Part shown: positions 9,074-16,699 of the stretch, piece by piece
Position numbering within the stretch: the first letter of the stretch is position 1
Layout: each line of letters opens with the position of its first letter
Origin: an uncultured Oscillospiraceae bacterium
Lineage (GTDB): Bacteria > Bacillota > Clostridia > Oscillospirales > Acutalibacteraceae
Assembly: GCA_900549055.1 (NCBI GenBank)
Contig: URNB01000032.1
Span: 1-18,582, forward strand
Length of the DNA: 18,582 nucleotides
Reading direction: 5' to 3'
Notes under the pieces: model-generated
The model's database searches: none
What the model saw: the letters and a program-made list of their open reading frames with translations, nothing else
What the model was told of the DNA's origin: nothing
Program-made: the position numbers and the translations under genes

Positions 9074-9953
9074 ACACCGCGGAATAGAAGACTTAAAAAG
9101 CCGCTACGGTCTTATGTTCATAGCGCCGTGGGTGCTGGGCTTTGTGCTGTTCTTCGCAATACCCGTTTTCCAGTCGGTCTGGTTTTCACTGTCGGATGTA
9201 AGCCTCGGTAATAATGGGCTTGTAACAAAATTCGTGGGGCTCAGTCACTACCGCTACGCGCTTTTGCAGAGCGGCGCATATACCGCGACGCTCGGAACGG
9301 CGGTCACCTCGCTTTTGTATCAGCTTCCGATAATTGTACTTATAAGCATGGTGCTGGCGCTTATACTCAATCAAAAATTCCGCGGAAGAACCTTTTTCAG
9401 GGCGCTGTTTTTCCTGCCTGTTATAATCGCCACGGGCATTGTAATGGATATTCTGTTTATGACTACGGGCAGTATGTCGGAATCGACAGTGAACGAATCG
9501 CTTTCGGGCAATATGTTCAATGTATCCGATGTTGCGGCGTTTCTCGATTTGCCGTCCGGCATATCCGATTATGCCGAAAAAGCGATAAGTAACATTTTCG
9601 ATCTTATATGGAGCAGCGGAATACAAACCGTTCTGTTCATCGCGGGGCTGCAGTCGGTGCCGTCAAGCCTTTATGAGGCTTCAAGGGTTGAGGGCGCAAC
9701 AAAATGGGAGGAGTTTTGGTTTATAACCTTCCCGAGCCTTTCGCAGGTGACGCTGCTTGTAATCATTTATACAATGGTCGAGCAGTTCACAAGCAGCAGA
9801 AATCCGATGATTGATTCGATGTATACGCTTATGAAGGGCGGAAACTATGATGAGACCTCGGCGGTGCTTTGGTTTTATTTCGCGCTTGTCGGGATAATAA
9901 TGGGAATACTTATATGGGCTTACAACCGCTTTTTGGTTAAGCGCTGGTTATAG
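9060..9953 (+). CDS. Sugar ABC transporter permease, MalF/UgpA/LplB-like (importer 2)
   Basis: This 297-residue permease is the first channel subunit of the second importer. Transmembrane segments begin at about residue 17, and the ATPase-docking EAA loop is at about 204-226 (SSLYEASRVEGATKWEEF, then ITFP). A roughly 50-residue hydrophilic stretch at about 134-183, rich in Ser, Asn and Asp, lies before the EAA-side helices and is probably an extracellular loop; it is larger than in the importer 1 permease. The start is fixed by an excellent ribosome binding site, GGAGGTGA (9047-9054), 5 bases before the ATG. Both lie inside the end of the DUF5696-like gene. An in-frame ATG at 9000 would add 20 residues encoded within that gene and has no such site, so I rejected it. 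Confidence 0.92.
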   Translation: MRKNKHRGIEDLKSRYGLMFIAPWVLGFVLFFAIPVFQSVWFSLSDVSLGNNGLVTKFVGLSHYRYALLQSGAYTATLGTAVTSLLYQLPIIVLISMVLALILNQKFRGRTFFRALFFLPVIIATGIVMDILFMTTGSMSESTVNESLSGNMFNVSDVAAFLDLPSGISDYAEKAISNIFDLIWSSGIQTVLFIAGLQSVPSSLYEASRVEGATKWEEFWFITFPSLSQVTLLVIIYTMVEQFTSSRNPMIDSMYTLMKGGNYDETSAVLWFYFALVGIIMGILIWAYNRFLVKRWL

Positions 9954-9966
9954 GAAGGAGTACAAA

Positions 9967-10956
9967 ATGTCAGCTTTAAAAAAGAATTTTGTCTCCGCGG
10001 GTGTTCCTTCCGGTAAAGTAAGAGCAAGGCACATAGGGCAGGGCGCCTATTCGGTTTTCAGAATTATAATTCTGCTCGCAATCGGATTTGTTATCCTTTA
10101 TCCTCTGCTTTATATGATAAGCACCTCGCTTCGCTCAAGGGCGTCGTTCATGAACTCGGTGAGGGTCTGGCTTCCCGAAAAGCTTGACGCGCTTACCAAT
10201 TACAGGGTGGCGATTAAGGCTCTGCATTATAAGGACGGACTCATTTCATCGCTGAAATACGAAATAGTGAGCGCCGTTTTGGAGATAATCTCCTGCGCGG
10301 TTGCGGCATACGGCTTTGCGAGATTTAAATTCCCGTTCAAAAAAATGTTCACCGCAATGCTGTTTTTGACGATACTGATTCCCGATACAATGATCATCAT
10401 ACCGCGCGTTGTCAATAACTCGCAACTTGATTTTTTGGGAATTCTCGCGCTTTTCAATAGGCTTACGGGCATTGATCTGCGCCCGAATGTGCTGAATACC
10501 GGGCTTACCTTTTGGCTGCCGTCGCTGTTGGCGGCGGGGCTGCGCTCGGGAATACTGATATTTATATATATTCAGTTTTTCAAAGGTCTGCCCGCGGAGC
10601 TTGAGGAGGCGGCTTGGATGGACGGCGCGGGGCCTATCCGCACATTTATCCGCATAGCGCTGCCGTCCTCCGGCGTTGTTATTCTTACGGTCACGGTATT
10701 CTCGCTTATATGGCACTGGAACGATTATTTTCTCTCGTCAATGTACCTGACCGACGGATATCCGCTTGCGGTATGGCTCACAATGATGCCGAAGCAGCTG
10801 CCGACAATGGGCTATTCGTTGGTACCGAGCCACCCCGAAACGATGGCGGTATTAATGGCTGGCTGTCTTGTTTTCATACTGCCGATGCTTATAATTTATA
10901 TATTCGTTCAGCGGTGGTTTATCGAAAGCATAGACCGTGTAGGTATTACGGGTTAA
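9967..10956 (+). CDS. Carbohydrate ABC transporter permease, MalG/UgpE-like (importer 2)
   Basis: This 329-residue protein is the partner channel subunit of importer 2. It has a basic cytoplasmic tail (about 1-30), six predicted membrane segments and an EAA motif at about 210-233 (LEEAAWMDGAGPIRTF, then ALP). A segment at about 150-190 (LDFLGILALFNRLTG and following) makes it some 30 residues longer than the importer 1 equivalent. GAAGGAG (9954-9960) directly follows the previous stop and lies 6 bases before the ATG. The gene is followed after 33 bases by a lipoprotein substrate-binding protein, giving the order permease, permease, binding protein: the reverse of importer 1. Confidence 0.93.
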   Translation: MSALKKNFVSAGVPSGKVRARHIGQGAYSVFRIIILLAIGFVILYPLLYMISTSLRSRASFMNSVRVWLPEKLDALTNYRVAIKALHYKDGLISSLKYEIVSAVLEIISCAVAAYGFARFKFPFKKMFTAMLFLTILIPDTMIIIPRVVNNSQLDFLGILALFNRLTGIDLRPNVLNTGLTFWLPSLLAAGLRSGILIFIYIQFFKGLPAELEEAAWMDGAGPIRTFIRIALPSSGVVILTVTVFSLIWHWNDYFLSSMYLTDGYPLAVWLTMMPKQLPTMGYSLVPSHPETMAVLMAGCLVFILPMLIIYIFVQRWFIESIDRVGITG

Positions 10957-10964
10957 TTAAACCC
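10950..10964 (+). repeat. Small inverted repeat at the permease-binding protein junction
   Basis: GGGTT and AACCC (5 bp) flank a 5-base AATTA loop and overlap the stop codon of the permease gene. No T-run follows, so it is too weak to call a terminator. A stem here could slow 3' decay or lightly separate expression of the downstream binding protein, but that is speculation. Confidence 0.3.
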
Positions 10965-10989
10965 TGAATAAAAGAAAGGAAAATGTTTT

Positions 10990-12315
10990 ATGAAAAGCAA
11001 TTTACTTCGTTTTGCGGCGTCATCGCTGTCGCTGGTGCTACTGCTCGGTATGCTGACCGCCTGCGACAAAAAGGACAACAGCTCGAAAACCGATAATTCG
11101 GGCAATTCAAATTCGGGAAGCGCTTCTTCTGCCGACGAATACCTCTCCGAGGAGGAGCTTAGCAAGCTCAGAGGAACGAGCATCCGTTATCCGTTTTGGC
11201 AGACGCCGGATGAAACAAATCAGGCGGTCATCAACAGCTTTGAGAAGAAGTACGGAATCAAGGTCAATGTGGAAATAGTACCGCAGGATCAGTACATCAC
11301 CAATATTTCGGGTAAGATAGCCTCAGGCAGCGCGCCCGATGTTTACTGGTCGAACGATGATTTCCCCGCCTGTCTTACCTGTCTACAACCGATTGAGGCT
11401 TCCAAAATCGATTTAAACGATTCCCTGTGGGATAAAACCGTTTCGGATATATCGACCATAGGCGGAAAGGCGTATCTTGTAAACGCAATAGGCAATTCGG
11501 GAAGAGATATCTGCTTCTACAACAAAAAGCTTTTGAACGATAACAACATCAAGACTCCCGATGATTACCTTGAAGAGGACAACTGGACTTGGGAAACCAT
11601 GACCAAGCTTATGCGTCAGGTAAGCTCGCTCGGAACCGGCTATTACGGCGCCTATGTGGATATGGAGACCTTCTGGGGCAGCGCGGGCGTTTCGTTCTAC
11701 CCTTATAAGGACGGAAAGTTCTCAAGCGGACTTGACGACAATCTCACAAAGGCTATGACCCAGCTTTCAAGCTGGCTCAACGAAGGACTTATGCACGGCG
11801 TAGGCTATGACTACCGCGATGAGTTCAATAAGGGCAAGGTGGGTCTTGCAATCACCAACGACTACGGTCTGCAGAAAAAGGGCTACTGGGGCTCTATGGA
11901 TCCCGCGCACATCGGCTATACCTCAATACCGGATATTGATAAGAACACAAAGGCGCATGAAACAGGGCTTTACCAGGGCTGGGGAATCTGCAAGGGCGCT
12001 TCAAACCCTGTTGCGGGCGGTCTGTTTATAAGATATTATTCAAATATTGCAAATTACGATCTGTCGAACAGATATATCACAAGTGACGCTATGAACTATT
12101 CGCTTCGCTTGAAATCCGGCAAGACCGATAACACCTATCACAGCCTTATGACAGGCTCTTCGCAGGTGCTCGGTCAGGATCGCTTCACCTACTGGAAACT
12201 CGCGCAAAACGATCCGAAGCAGATCAAGCAGCAGCTTGAATCAATGGCAAATCAGGTTAAAGAAGGCGTTAACCGCCTTAACGCCCGCATGGAGTCCGTT
12301 GCAAAGGGCAAATAA
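10990..12315 (+). CDS. Sugar ABC transporter substrate-binding lipoprotein (importer 2)
   Basis: This 441-residue extracellular solute-binding protein of family 1 should capture an oligosaccharide and deliver it to the adjacent permeases. Its lipoprotein signal peptide ends in the lipobox LTAC with cysteine at residue 25. A Ser/Asn/Gly-rich tether follows (about 28-48), then the two-lobed binding domain (about 55-435). Recognisable parts are a first strand IRYPFWQTPDE, the hinge-type SGSAPDVYWSNDD, DICFYNKKLL, and WTWETMTKLMRQ. Tryptophan and tyrosine residues are abundant (for example GYWGS and YQGWGIC), fitting stacking against sugar rings. AAAGGA (10975-10980) lies 9 bases upstream. It differs from the first binding protein in size, lipidation and lack of extra modules, so the two importers may take different products of the same polymer. 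Ligand unknown. Confidence 0.93.
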   Translation: MKSNLLRFAASSLSLVLLLGMLTACDKKDNSSKTDNSGNSNSGSASSADEYLSEEELSKLRGTSIRYPFWQTPDETNQAVINSFEKKYGIKVNVEIVPQDQYITNISGKIASGSAPDVYWSNDDFPACLTCLQPIEASKIDLNDSLWDKTVSDISTIGGKAYLVNAIGNSGRDICFYNKKLLNDNNIKTPDDYLEEDNWTWETMTKLMRQVSSLGTGYYGAYVDMETFWGSAGVSFYPYKDGKFSSGLDDNLTKAMTQLSSWLNEGLMHGVGYDYRDEFNKGKVGLAITNDYGLQKKGYWGSMDPAHIGYTSIPDIDKNTKAHETGLYQGWGICKGASNPVAGGLFIRYYSNIANYDLSNRYITSDAMNYSLRLKSGKTDNTYHSLMTGSSQVLGQDRFTYWKLAQNDPKQIKQQLESMANQVKEGVNRLNARMESVAKGK

Positions 12316-12329
12316 TTTCAGCCGCCGCT

Positions 12330-12378
12330 ACGGACGGATACGGCTTTACTTCGCATGACACACATGCCGCCCGTCCGT
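12330..12378 (+). repeat. Intergenic inverted repeat with 8 bp outer stem
   Basis: In the 97-base gap between the binding protein gene and the GLUG/dockerin gene, ACGGACGG (12330-12337) is perfectly matched by CCGTCCGT (12371-12378). Inside it, CGGC (12341-12344) can pair with GCCG (12366-12369), making a two-part stem with a loop of about 21 bases. No T-run follows, so it does not look like a standard intrinsic terminator. It could be an RNA processing or stability element, an attenuator without U-tract, or a protein binding site that separates the importer block from the secreted proteins. Confidence 0.5.
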
Positions 12379-12399
12379 GTTGAAAATAAATATAAAAGC

Positions 12400-12405
12400 A
12401 GGAGG
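12400..12405 (+). promoter_or_regulatory. Ribosome binding site fixing a TTG start
   Basis: AGGAGG lies 7 bases before TTG at 12413. The in-frame GTG at 12377 and TTG at 12380 have no comparable site, and starting there would put twelve extra residues in front of a good signal peptide. I therefore start the gene at 12413. Confidence 0.8.
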
Positions 12406-12412
12406 AATTAAA

Positions 12413-15394
12413 TTGAAAAATTTATGCAAGCACAGTTTTAAACATGTAATGGCGTATCTTTTGGCACTTTCCTTAATTCTGTCCCTCGGCACTGTGAATA
12501 TAGGCAGACTTTCCGCAGCGGAAACCGCAGACGGCGGCGAAGCGGAGTCCGTATATGTGGGCGGCAACGGAACGGCAGAGTCTCCCTATCTTGTTTCCAC
12601 GGCGGCGGCGCTTCGTGCGGCTGCCGAAACAACCGGCAACAAAGGCGTTTACTACAAACTCACAAACGATATTTACATAAACGGCGATGAAACCACCGAT
12701 TGGAGCAATTTTGATTGGGATAATGCCGCAGGTCTTAACGAATGGTTCGGCCGATGGGGATTGGATGAGGCAAATCAGTTTAACGGCAATTTCAACGGCT
12801 GCGGTTATACGGTTTACGGTCTTTACAACGACTGGGATAAAAATGCGACCGAAATCGGCGGCACGAGAATGGCGCTGTTCCCGGTAATAGGCGCTAACGC
12901 CGTTATTAAAAATATAACAATAAAGGGCGCAAGGCTTTATTCGAATTATGCCGCCGCAGCAATCGTCGGTCAGGTAAACAGAGAAACAGCCCCTGAAAGC
13001 TTCCCCGTAATTACGGGCTGCTATGCGGACAGCACAGTCTCCGTTATCTCTCTTAAAATAGCGGGCGGACTTATCGGTGTGGGTCACCCTCCGATCATTG
13101 AAAACTGCGGATTTGCAGGCACCGTTACAGGCGTGAACGACGAGAACGGCACTATAGTCTGCGGCGGAATTATGGGCCGCGTTTGGGATTACGCTCCGGA
13201 GGGCGTTTCCATCGGGAACGGAATCTTAAATAACTGCTACTCTGTCGGCAGTGAAATTACCGGTGCCAATATAGGTCAGTTCTGGAGATCAAGCGGCACG
13301 CTCACAAATCTCTATTCGGATGTTAACACCAATACCGCGTGGGCTGTTCCGAATAAGCTTACCGCCGACCAAATGAAGGGAAGCGACGCAATCGCAAATA
13401 TGGCGTTTGACAGGCTTGACTGGGATTTCAGATATAACGATTTTCCTGTTCCCGCTGTCAGAGCGGAGGGCTATGCTTCGGGTGACGGCACAGAGAACAA
13501 TCCTTATATTATTGAAAACAAAGCCCAGCTGAAGCTGCTTGTAAACGATACCGATACTTCGGGCAAATACTATAAGCTTGCAAACAATATTACCGTAAAC
13601 GAAAGCCTTGAGGATGCTCCCGAGCTTTGGTTTATGGCGGTTTATAACGGAAACGATGCCGTCGGCGCGACCTTTAACGGCAATTTAGACGGTGACGGTC
13701 ATATGATAAGCGGAATTTTCTATAACGGCGCGGCTTCGGGAAATGAGTATTGGTCGTCGCTCGGACTTATCCCGAGAGCGGGCAAGGACGCGGTTATTTC
13801 GAATATCGGTCTTACAAATTCCTCGCTCACCTTAAACGGAGGAACCGCAGGCTCTGTTGTAGGACTTATGTGGAACGACGCAGGGGATAATAAGTTTACA
13901 GTAAGCGGCTGCTTTGCGGACGAGACCGTATCGGTAAACGGCACGGGCAACCTCGGCGGTATAACCGGCAGACTGGTAGGTCACGGAGTTATAAGCAATT
14001 GCTATTTCATAGGCTCCTCCTCAAGCTCGGCATTTAATGCGGCATATGCCGCAGGAGGCTGGGGACAAACCCGCACGGTATCCTGCTTCTATACGACCTC
14101 TTCGCAAACAGTAGCTTCGGATGTTTATTACGACAGGGTATACACTACGGGCGACGCCGTAACGGTTACCGTAGGCGATGTATCAACCTCGACCGTACAT
14201 ATCGGATCTGACGCGCTTAAGGGCGCTGCGGCGGTAAATACGCTTGACGGCTTTGATTTCGGCAATACCTGGCGCGTGACCGACGAATATCCCACGCTTC
14301 TCACATCCTACTGCGCGCAGCGCAGAGCGGCGGGTCTGTGGGACGGCTCTGCGGCGGACGCCTATAACGGCGGCAGCGGTACTGAAGCGGATCCTTATAT
14401 TATCGCAACTGCAGAGCAGCTGAGAAAGCTTGTAACCGATACCGAAACAGAGGGTAAATATTATACCCTTACGACCGATATCAGGCTTAATGACGAGACT
14501 GCCGATAATTGGGCAGACAGCCTTAATTCAAATGAATGGGTAACGCTTTATAACGGCGATATCCGCTTTAAGGGTACTTTCAACGGCGGCGGACACAACA
14601 TAAGCGGCCTGCTTTACAGAGCAACCGCAAAGCATGAGGGTCACCGCGCAGGTCTTTTCCCGGTTGTGGGAGCGGGCGCGCTCATCACGAATTTCAGCGT
14701 TTCCGATTCCGAAATGAGCGTCGGCTGGTGCGGCGGCGCCGCGGCAGGCTATACAGAGCTTGATTCCGCCGAGAATTTCCCGAAATTCTCTTATATCGAT
14801 GTAAGAAGCACCGTTAATATCACAGGTACCGTTGTGGGCGGAATTCTCGGCGGCGGCAGCTTTGCCGATTTCGATAATTGCTGCGTTACAGCCGAGCTTT
14901 CCGGCAGAGACGAGCTTGCCGACACACCCTACGGCACCGCGGGCGACCTTTGGGGCATAGGCGGAGTAAACGATGTGTTCTACAGCATTTCAAACTCCTA
15001 TGTTTCAAAATACTCGCCCTATAACATAAATCACGGGCTTGCAAAGCTTTCAAATGTATATGCCGCCTCCTACGGCACAGTTAATGTTGTTCCGTCGGTT
15101 GTAAACACCGACGCCATGAATAAGCTTTCCAACCTTAACTGGAAGGATGTTTGGAGCTGGGACGGCGAGGGCGCGCCCTATTTGAAGCTTAATACAAGCG
15201 GCGAATATAATTCCTATGCGCTCGGCGACACCGATTGTGACGGCACCGTCGGCAACAGTAAGGATCTTGCCGTTATGAGAAAGCATCTTTTGGGAGTTGG
15301 AGGCGTATTTGCCTACAATGCCGATTTGAACGAGGACGGCACAGTTGATATCCGTGACTTTATCGGCTTAAAAAAATCTTCGCCTGTCGCTTAA
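12413..15394 (+). CDS. Secreted protein with three GLUG-like modules and a dockerin; 3' end probably frameshifted
   Basis: As read this is a 993-residue exported protein starting at TTG. A signal peptide covers about 1-37. Three related modules follow at about 49-349, 354-634 and 650-926. Each opens with a GxGTxxxPYxI...QL...GKYYxL motif, has an FNGxxxGxGHxISG-type core, then a GLFPxxGxxAxIxN GLUG-like motif, and suggests stacked beta-solenoid turns. A type I dockerin-like domain (about 936-988) has two calcium loops: DTDCDGTVGNSKDL, with one residue more than the usual 12-position loop, and DLNEDGTVDIRDF. Dockerins bind cohesins on scaffoldins or the cell surface. The frame ends soon after a seven-A run inside the last dockerin helix (LKK, then SSPVA and stop), and an open -1 frame carrying a GH16 enzyme continues without its own start. 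The likely intact product is about 1410 residues. The module function is probably adhesion or polysaccharide binding (inference). Confidence 0.85.
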   Translation: MKNLCKHSFKHVMAYLLALSLILSLGTVNIGRLSAAETADGGEAESVYVGGNGTAESPYLVSTAAALRAAAETTGNKGVYYKLTNDIYINGDETTDWSNFDWDNAAGLNEWFGRWGLDEANQFNGNFNGCGYTVYGLYNDWDKNATEIGGTRMALFPVIGANAVIKNITIKGARLYSNYAAAAIVGQVNRETAPESFPVITGCYADSTVSVISLKIAGGLIGVGHPPIIENCGFAGTVTGVNDENGTIVCGGIMGRVWDYAPEGVSIGNGILNNCYSVGSEITGANIGQFWRSSGTLTNLYSDVNTNTAWAVPNKLTADQMKGSDAIANMAFDRLDWDFRYNDFPVPAVRAEGYASGDGTENNPYIIENKAQLKLLVNDTDTSGKYYKLANNITVNESLEDAPELWFMAVYNGNDAVGATFNGNLDGDGHMISGIFYNGAASGNEYWSSLGLIPRAGKDAVISNIGLTNSSLTLNGGTAGSVVGLMWNDAGDNKFTVSGCFADETVSVNGTGNLGGITGRLVGHGVISNCYFIGSSSSSAFNAAYAAGGWGQTRTVSCFYTTSSQTVASDVYYDRVYTTGDAVTVTVGDVSTSTVHIGSDALKGAAAVNTLDGFDFGNTWRVTDEYPTLLTSYCAQRRAAGLWDGSAADAYNGGSGTEADPYIIATAEQLRKLVTDTETEGKYYTLTTDIRLNDETADNWADSLNSNEWVTLYNGDIRFKGTFNGGGHNISGLLYRATAKHEGHRAGLFPVVGAGALITNFSVSDSEMSVGWCGGAAAGYTELDSAENFPKFSYIDVRSTVNITGTVVGGILGGGSFADFDNCCVTAELSGRDELADTPYGTAGDLWGIGGVNDVFYSISNSYVSKYSPYNINHGLAKLSNVYAASYGTVNVVPSVVNTDAMNKLSNLNWKDVWSWDGEGAPYLKLNTSGEYNSYALGDTDCDGTVGNSKDLAVMRKHLLGVGGVFAYNADLNEDGTVDIRDFIGLKKSSPVA
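15370..15376 (+). other. A AAA AAA heptamer: frameshift site between dockerin and GH16 frames
   Basis: Seven A follow TT in the codons TTA AAA AAA of the dockerin frame, the canonical phase for -1 tandem slippage. Slipping back one base joins the dockerin frame to the downstream GH16 frame, with ATC at 15376-15378 as the next codon. One additional A in the run would give the same fusion without slippage. I see no strong stem-loop just downstream and no Shine-Dalgarno-like stimulator just upstream, which favours an indel or assembly error over programmed frameshifting. Confidence 0.6.
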
Positions 15395-16644
15395 AAATAT
15401 CTGATTTAAAAAACCTTACGATAGTTTATTCCGAAAAGACTTTAAACGCCTCAAAGGCTGCAGAAGAAACGCAGGCGGGTATTGAAAAAATACTCGGCGT
15501 AAAGCCCGGAATAATAAAGGATACTCAAACGGCGGCTGCCGGTGAAATAATCATCGGCAGCACAAGCCGAACGGTTTCCGGTGTGAGCTTAAGGGACAAT
15601 GAATACTGCGTTTACACCGATGGCGGCAGGCTTGTGATACAGGCCGGAAAAAGTCCGCTGCTGACAACAGCGGTAAACAAATTTTTGTACGCGGTGAGGC
15701 TATCGGAGGATATCGGAGACGATGTTCCCGAAATCCGCGGCACGGTGTCGGATTTTGATTCGGTGAAAACCGTTTCGGGCGTAGCCTACAGCTATGTGTG
15801 GGGCGATGAATTTAACGCTTCATCGCTTGATACCTCGGTTTGGTCGTTTAAGGGAGTGGGCGAATACGGCGTTGCCGCAGACATTAAAATGCTCACCGAC
15901 GAAAACTGCATAACCTCTTACGGCGGAAATCTGCACATGAAAACCATTCAGTATACCGACAGCGATAATTCAACCGTTAAATTCGCAAGTCCCTGGTCGA
16001 TAACGACCGATAAATCGATGAATTATGCCTACGGATATCTGGAAATAAGGGCAAAGGTGCCGGTCGTTCAGGGCTCATGGGGTTCGTTTTGGCTGTCAAC
16101 GGGGAATCTGAACGGCAAAACATACCCATACGGCGTTGAGGTGGATGTATTTGAGACCCAAAGCATGTTGATGACCCCGAATCTTCACAAGTGGTACAGA
16201 GATTCCGAGGGAAGCCTTGTGGACATACCGTATAACGGCTCGCCGCAGAGTAAATACCACGATTTATCGGGCAGCAGTAAGAGAATACGGAGCTTCACGG
16301 CGTCTGATATCTTCAGGGACGAATATCATATTATCGGCTTTTTATGGACGGCGAAAAAAATTGTGCTGTCTGTTGACGGGAACGAATATATGACCTTCGA
16401 TCTCACAGACGATTACGAGGCGTACAGCTATACCGGGAATACCGATAACGGAATGTCAGGCTTTCATAACCCGATGGCTGTAATACTCGGCAGCGGCATT
16501 TATTCGCCGAGATATGTAAAGCCCTATAACACCTGGGCAGAAAAGTATATGATTAAATCAATGAGCGTTCTTCCGTTTGATTATACGGTGGATTATATAA
16601 GACTTTACCAAAAATCGGACGGTGGAGAGCTGATTACAAATTAA
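15376..16644 (+). CDS. GH16 family glycoside hydrolase region, lacking its own start (frameshifted from the upstream dockerin protein)
   Basis: This open frame encodes about 422 residues. The first part (about 15400-15770) is an alpha/beta domain, with strands such as LTIVYSEKT, EIIIGSTSR and GRLVIQAGK and the end NKFLYAV. It resembles the N-terminal domain placed before many glycosidases (GH67N-like). The GH16 jelly-roll domain covers about 15793-16620, from YVWGDEFN to VDYIRLYQ. The catalytic signature EVDVFE is intact: nucleophile Glu at 16138, Asp at 16144 and acid/base Glu at 16153. GH16 enzymes cleave beta-1,3/1,4-glucans or galactans by a retaining mechanism; this copy is divergent, so the substrate is open. 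Between the preceding in-frame TGA (15355) and 15583 there is no ATG, GTG or TTG. The GTG at 15583 lacks a ribosome binding site and would cut the first domain in half. The protein would be secreted only if fused to the upstream signal peptide. Confidence 0.85.
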   Translation: MFACRLKISDLKNLTIVYSEKTLNASKAAEETQAGIEKILGVKPGIIKDTQTAAAGEIIIGSTSRTVSGVSLRDNEYCVYTDGGRLVIQAGKSPLLTTAVNKFLYAVRLSEDIGDDVPEIRGTVSDFDSVKTVSGVAYSYVWGDEFNASSLDTSVWSFKGVGEYGVAADIKMLTDENCITSYGGNLHMKTIQYTDSDNSTVKFASPWSITTDKSMNYAYGYLEIRAKVPVVQGSWGSFWLSTGNLNGKTYPYGVEVDVFETQSMLMTPNLHKWYRDSEGSLVDIPYNGSPQSKYHDLSGSSKRIRSFTASDIFRDEYHIIGFLWTAKKIVLSVDGNEYMTFDLTDDYEAYSYTGNTDNGMSGFHNPMAVILGSGIYSPRYVKPYNTWAEKYMIKSMSVLPFDYTVDYIRLYQKSDGGELITN

Positions 16645-16652
16645 CACGGTTC

Positions 16653-16669
16653 GGCGGAAAGAATCCGCC
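16653..16669 (+). repeat. Short intergenic hairpin
   Basis: GGCGGA and TCCGCC pair around an AAGAA loop in the 55-base gap after the GH16 frame. There is no T-run afterwards, so it is not a typical terminator; it may only tune mRNA stability between the two secreted-protein genes. The rest of the gap holds just the ribosome binding site of the next gene. Confidence 0.4.
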
Positions 16670-16699
16670 CAACCCGCCTCATTTACATAGGAGGAAAAA

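Noticed and set aside
12330..12378. Intrinsic terminator after the importer 2 binding protein
   Set aside because: The stem is convincing, but no T-run follows on either strand and the loop is long.
12473..13087. 204-codon minus-strand frame opposite the first GLUG-like module
   Set aside because: No family resemblance, and fully overlapped by a well-supported secreted protein with repeat homology on the + strand.
15583..16644. GTG at 15583 as the true start of the GH16 gene
   Set aside because: No ribosome binding site and no signal peptide; it begins in the middle of the alpha/beta domain whose first strands are encoded upstream in the same frame.
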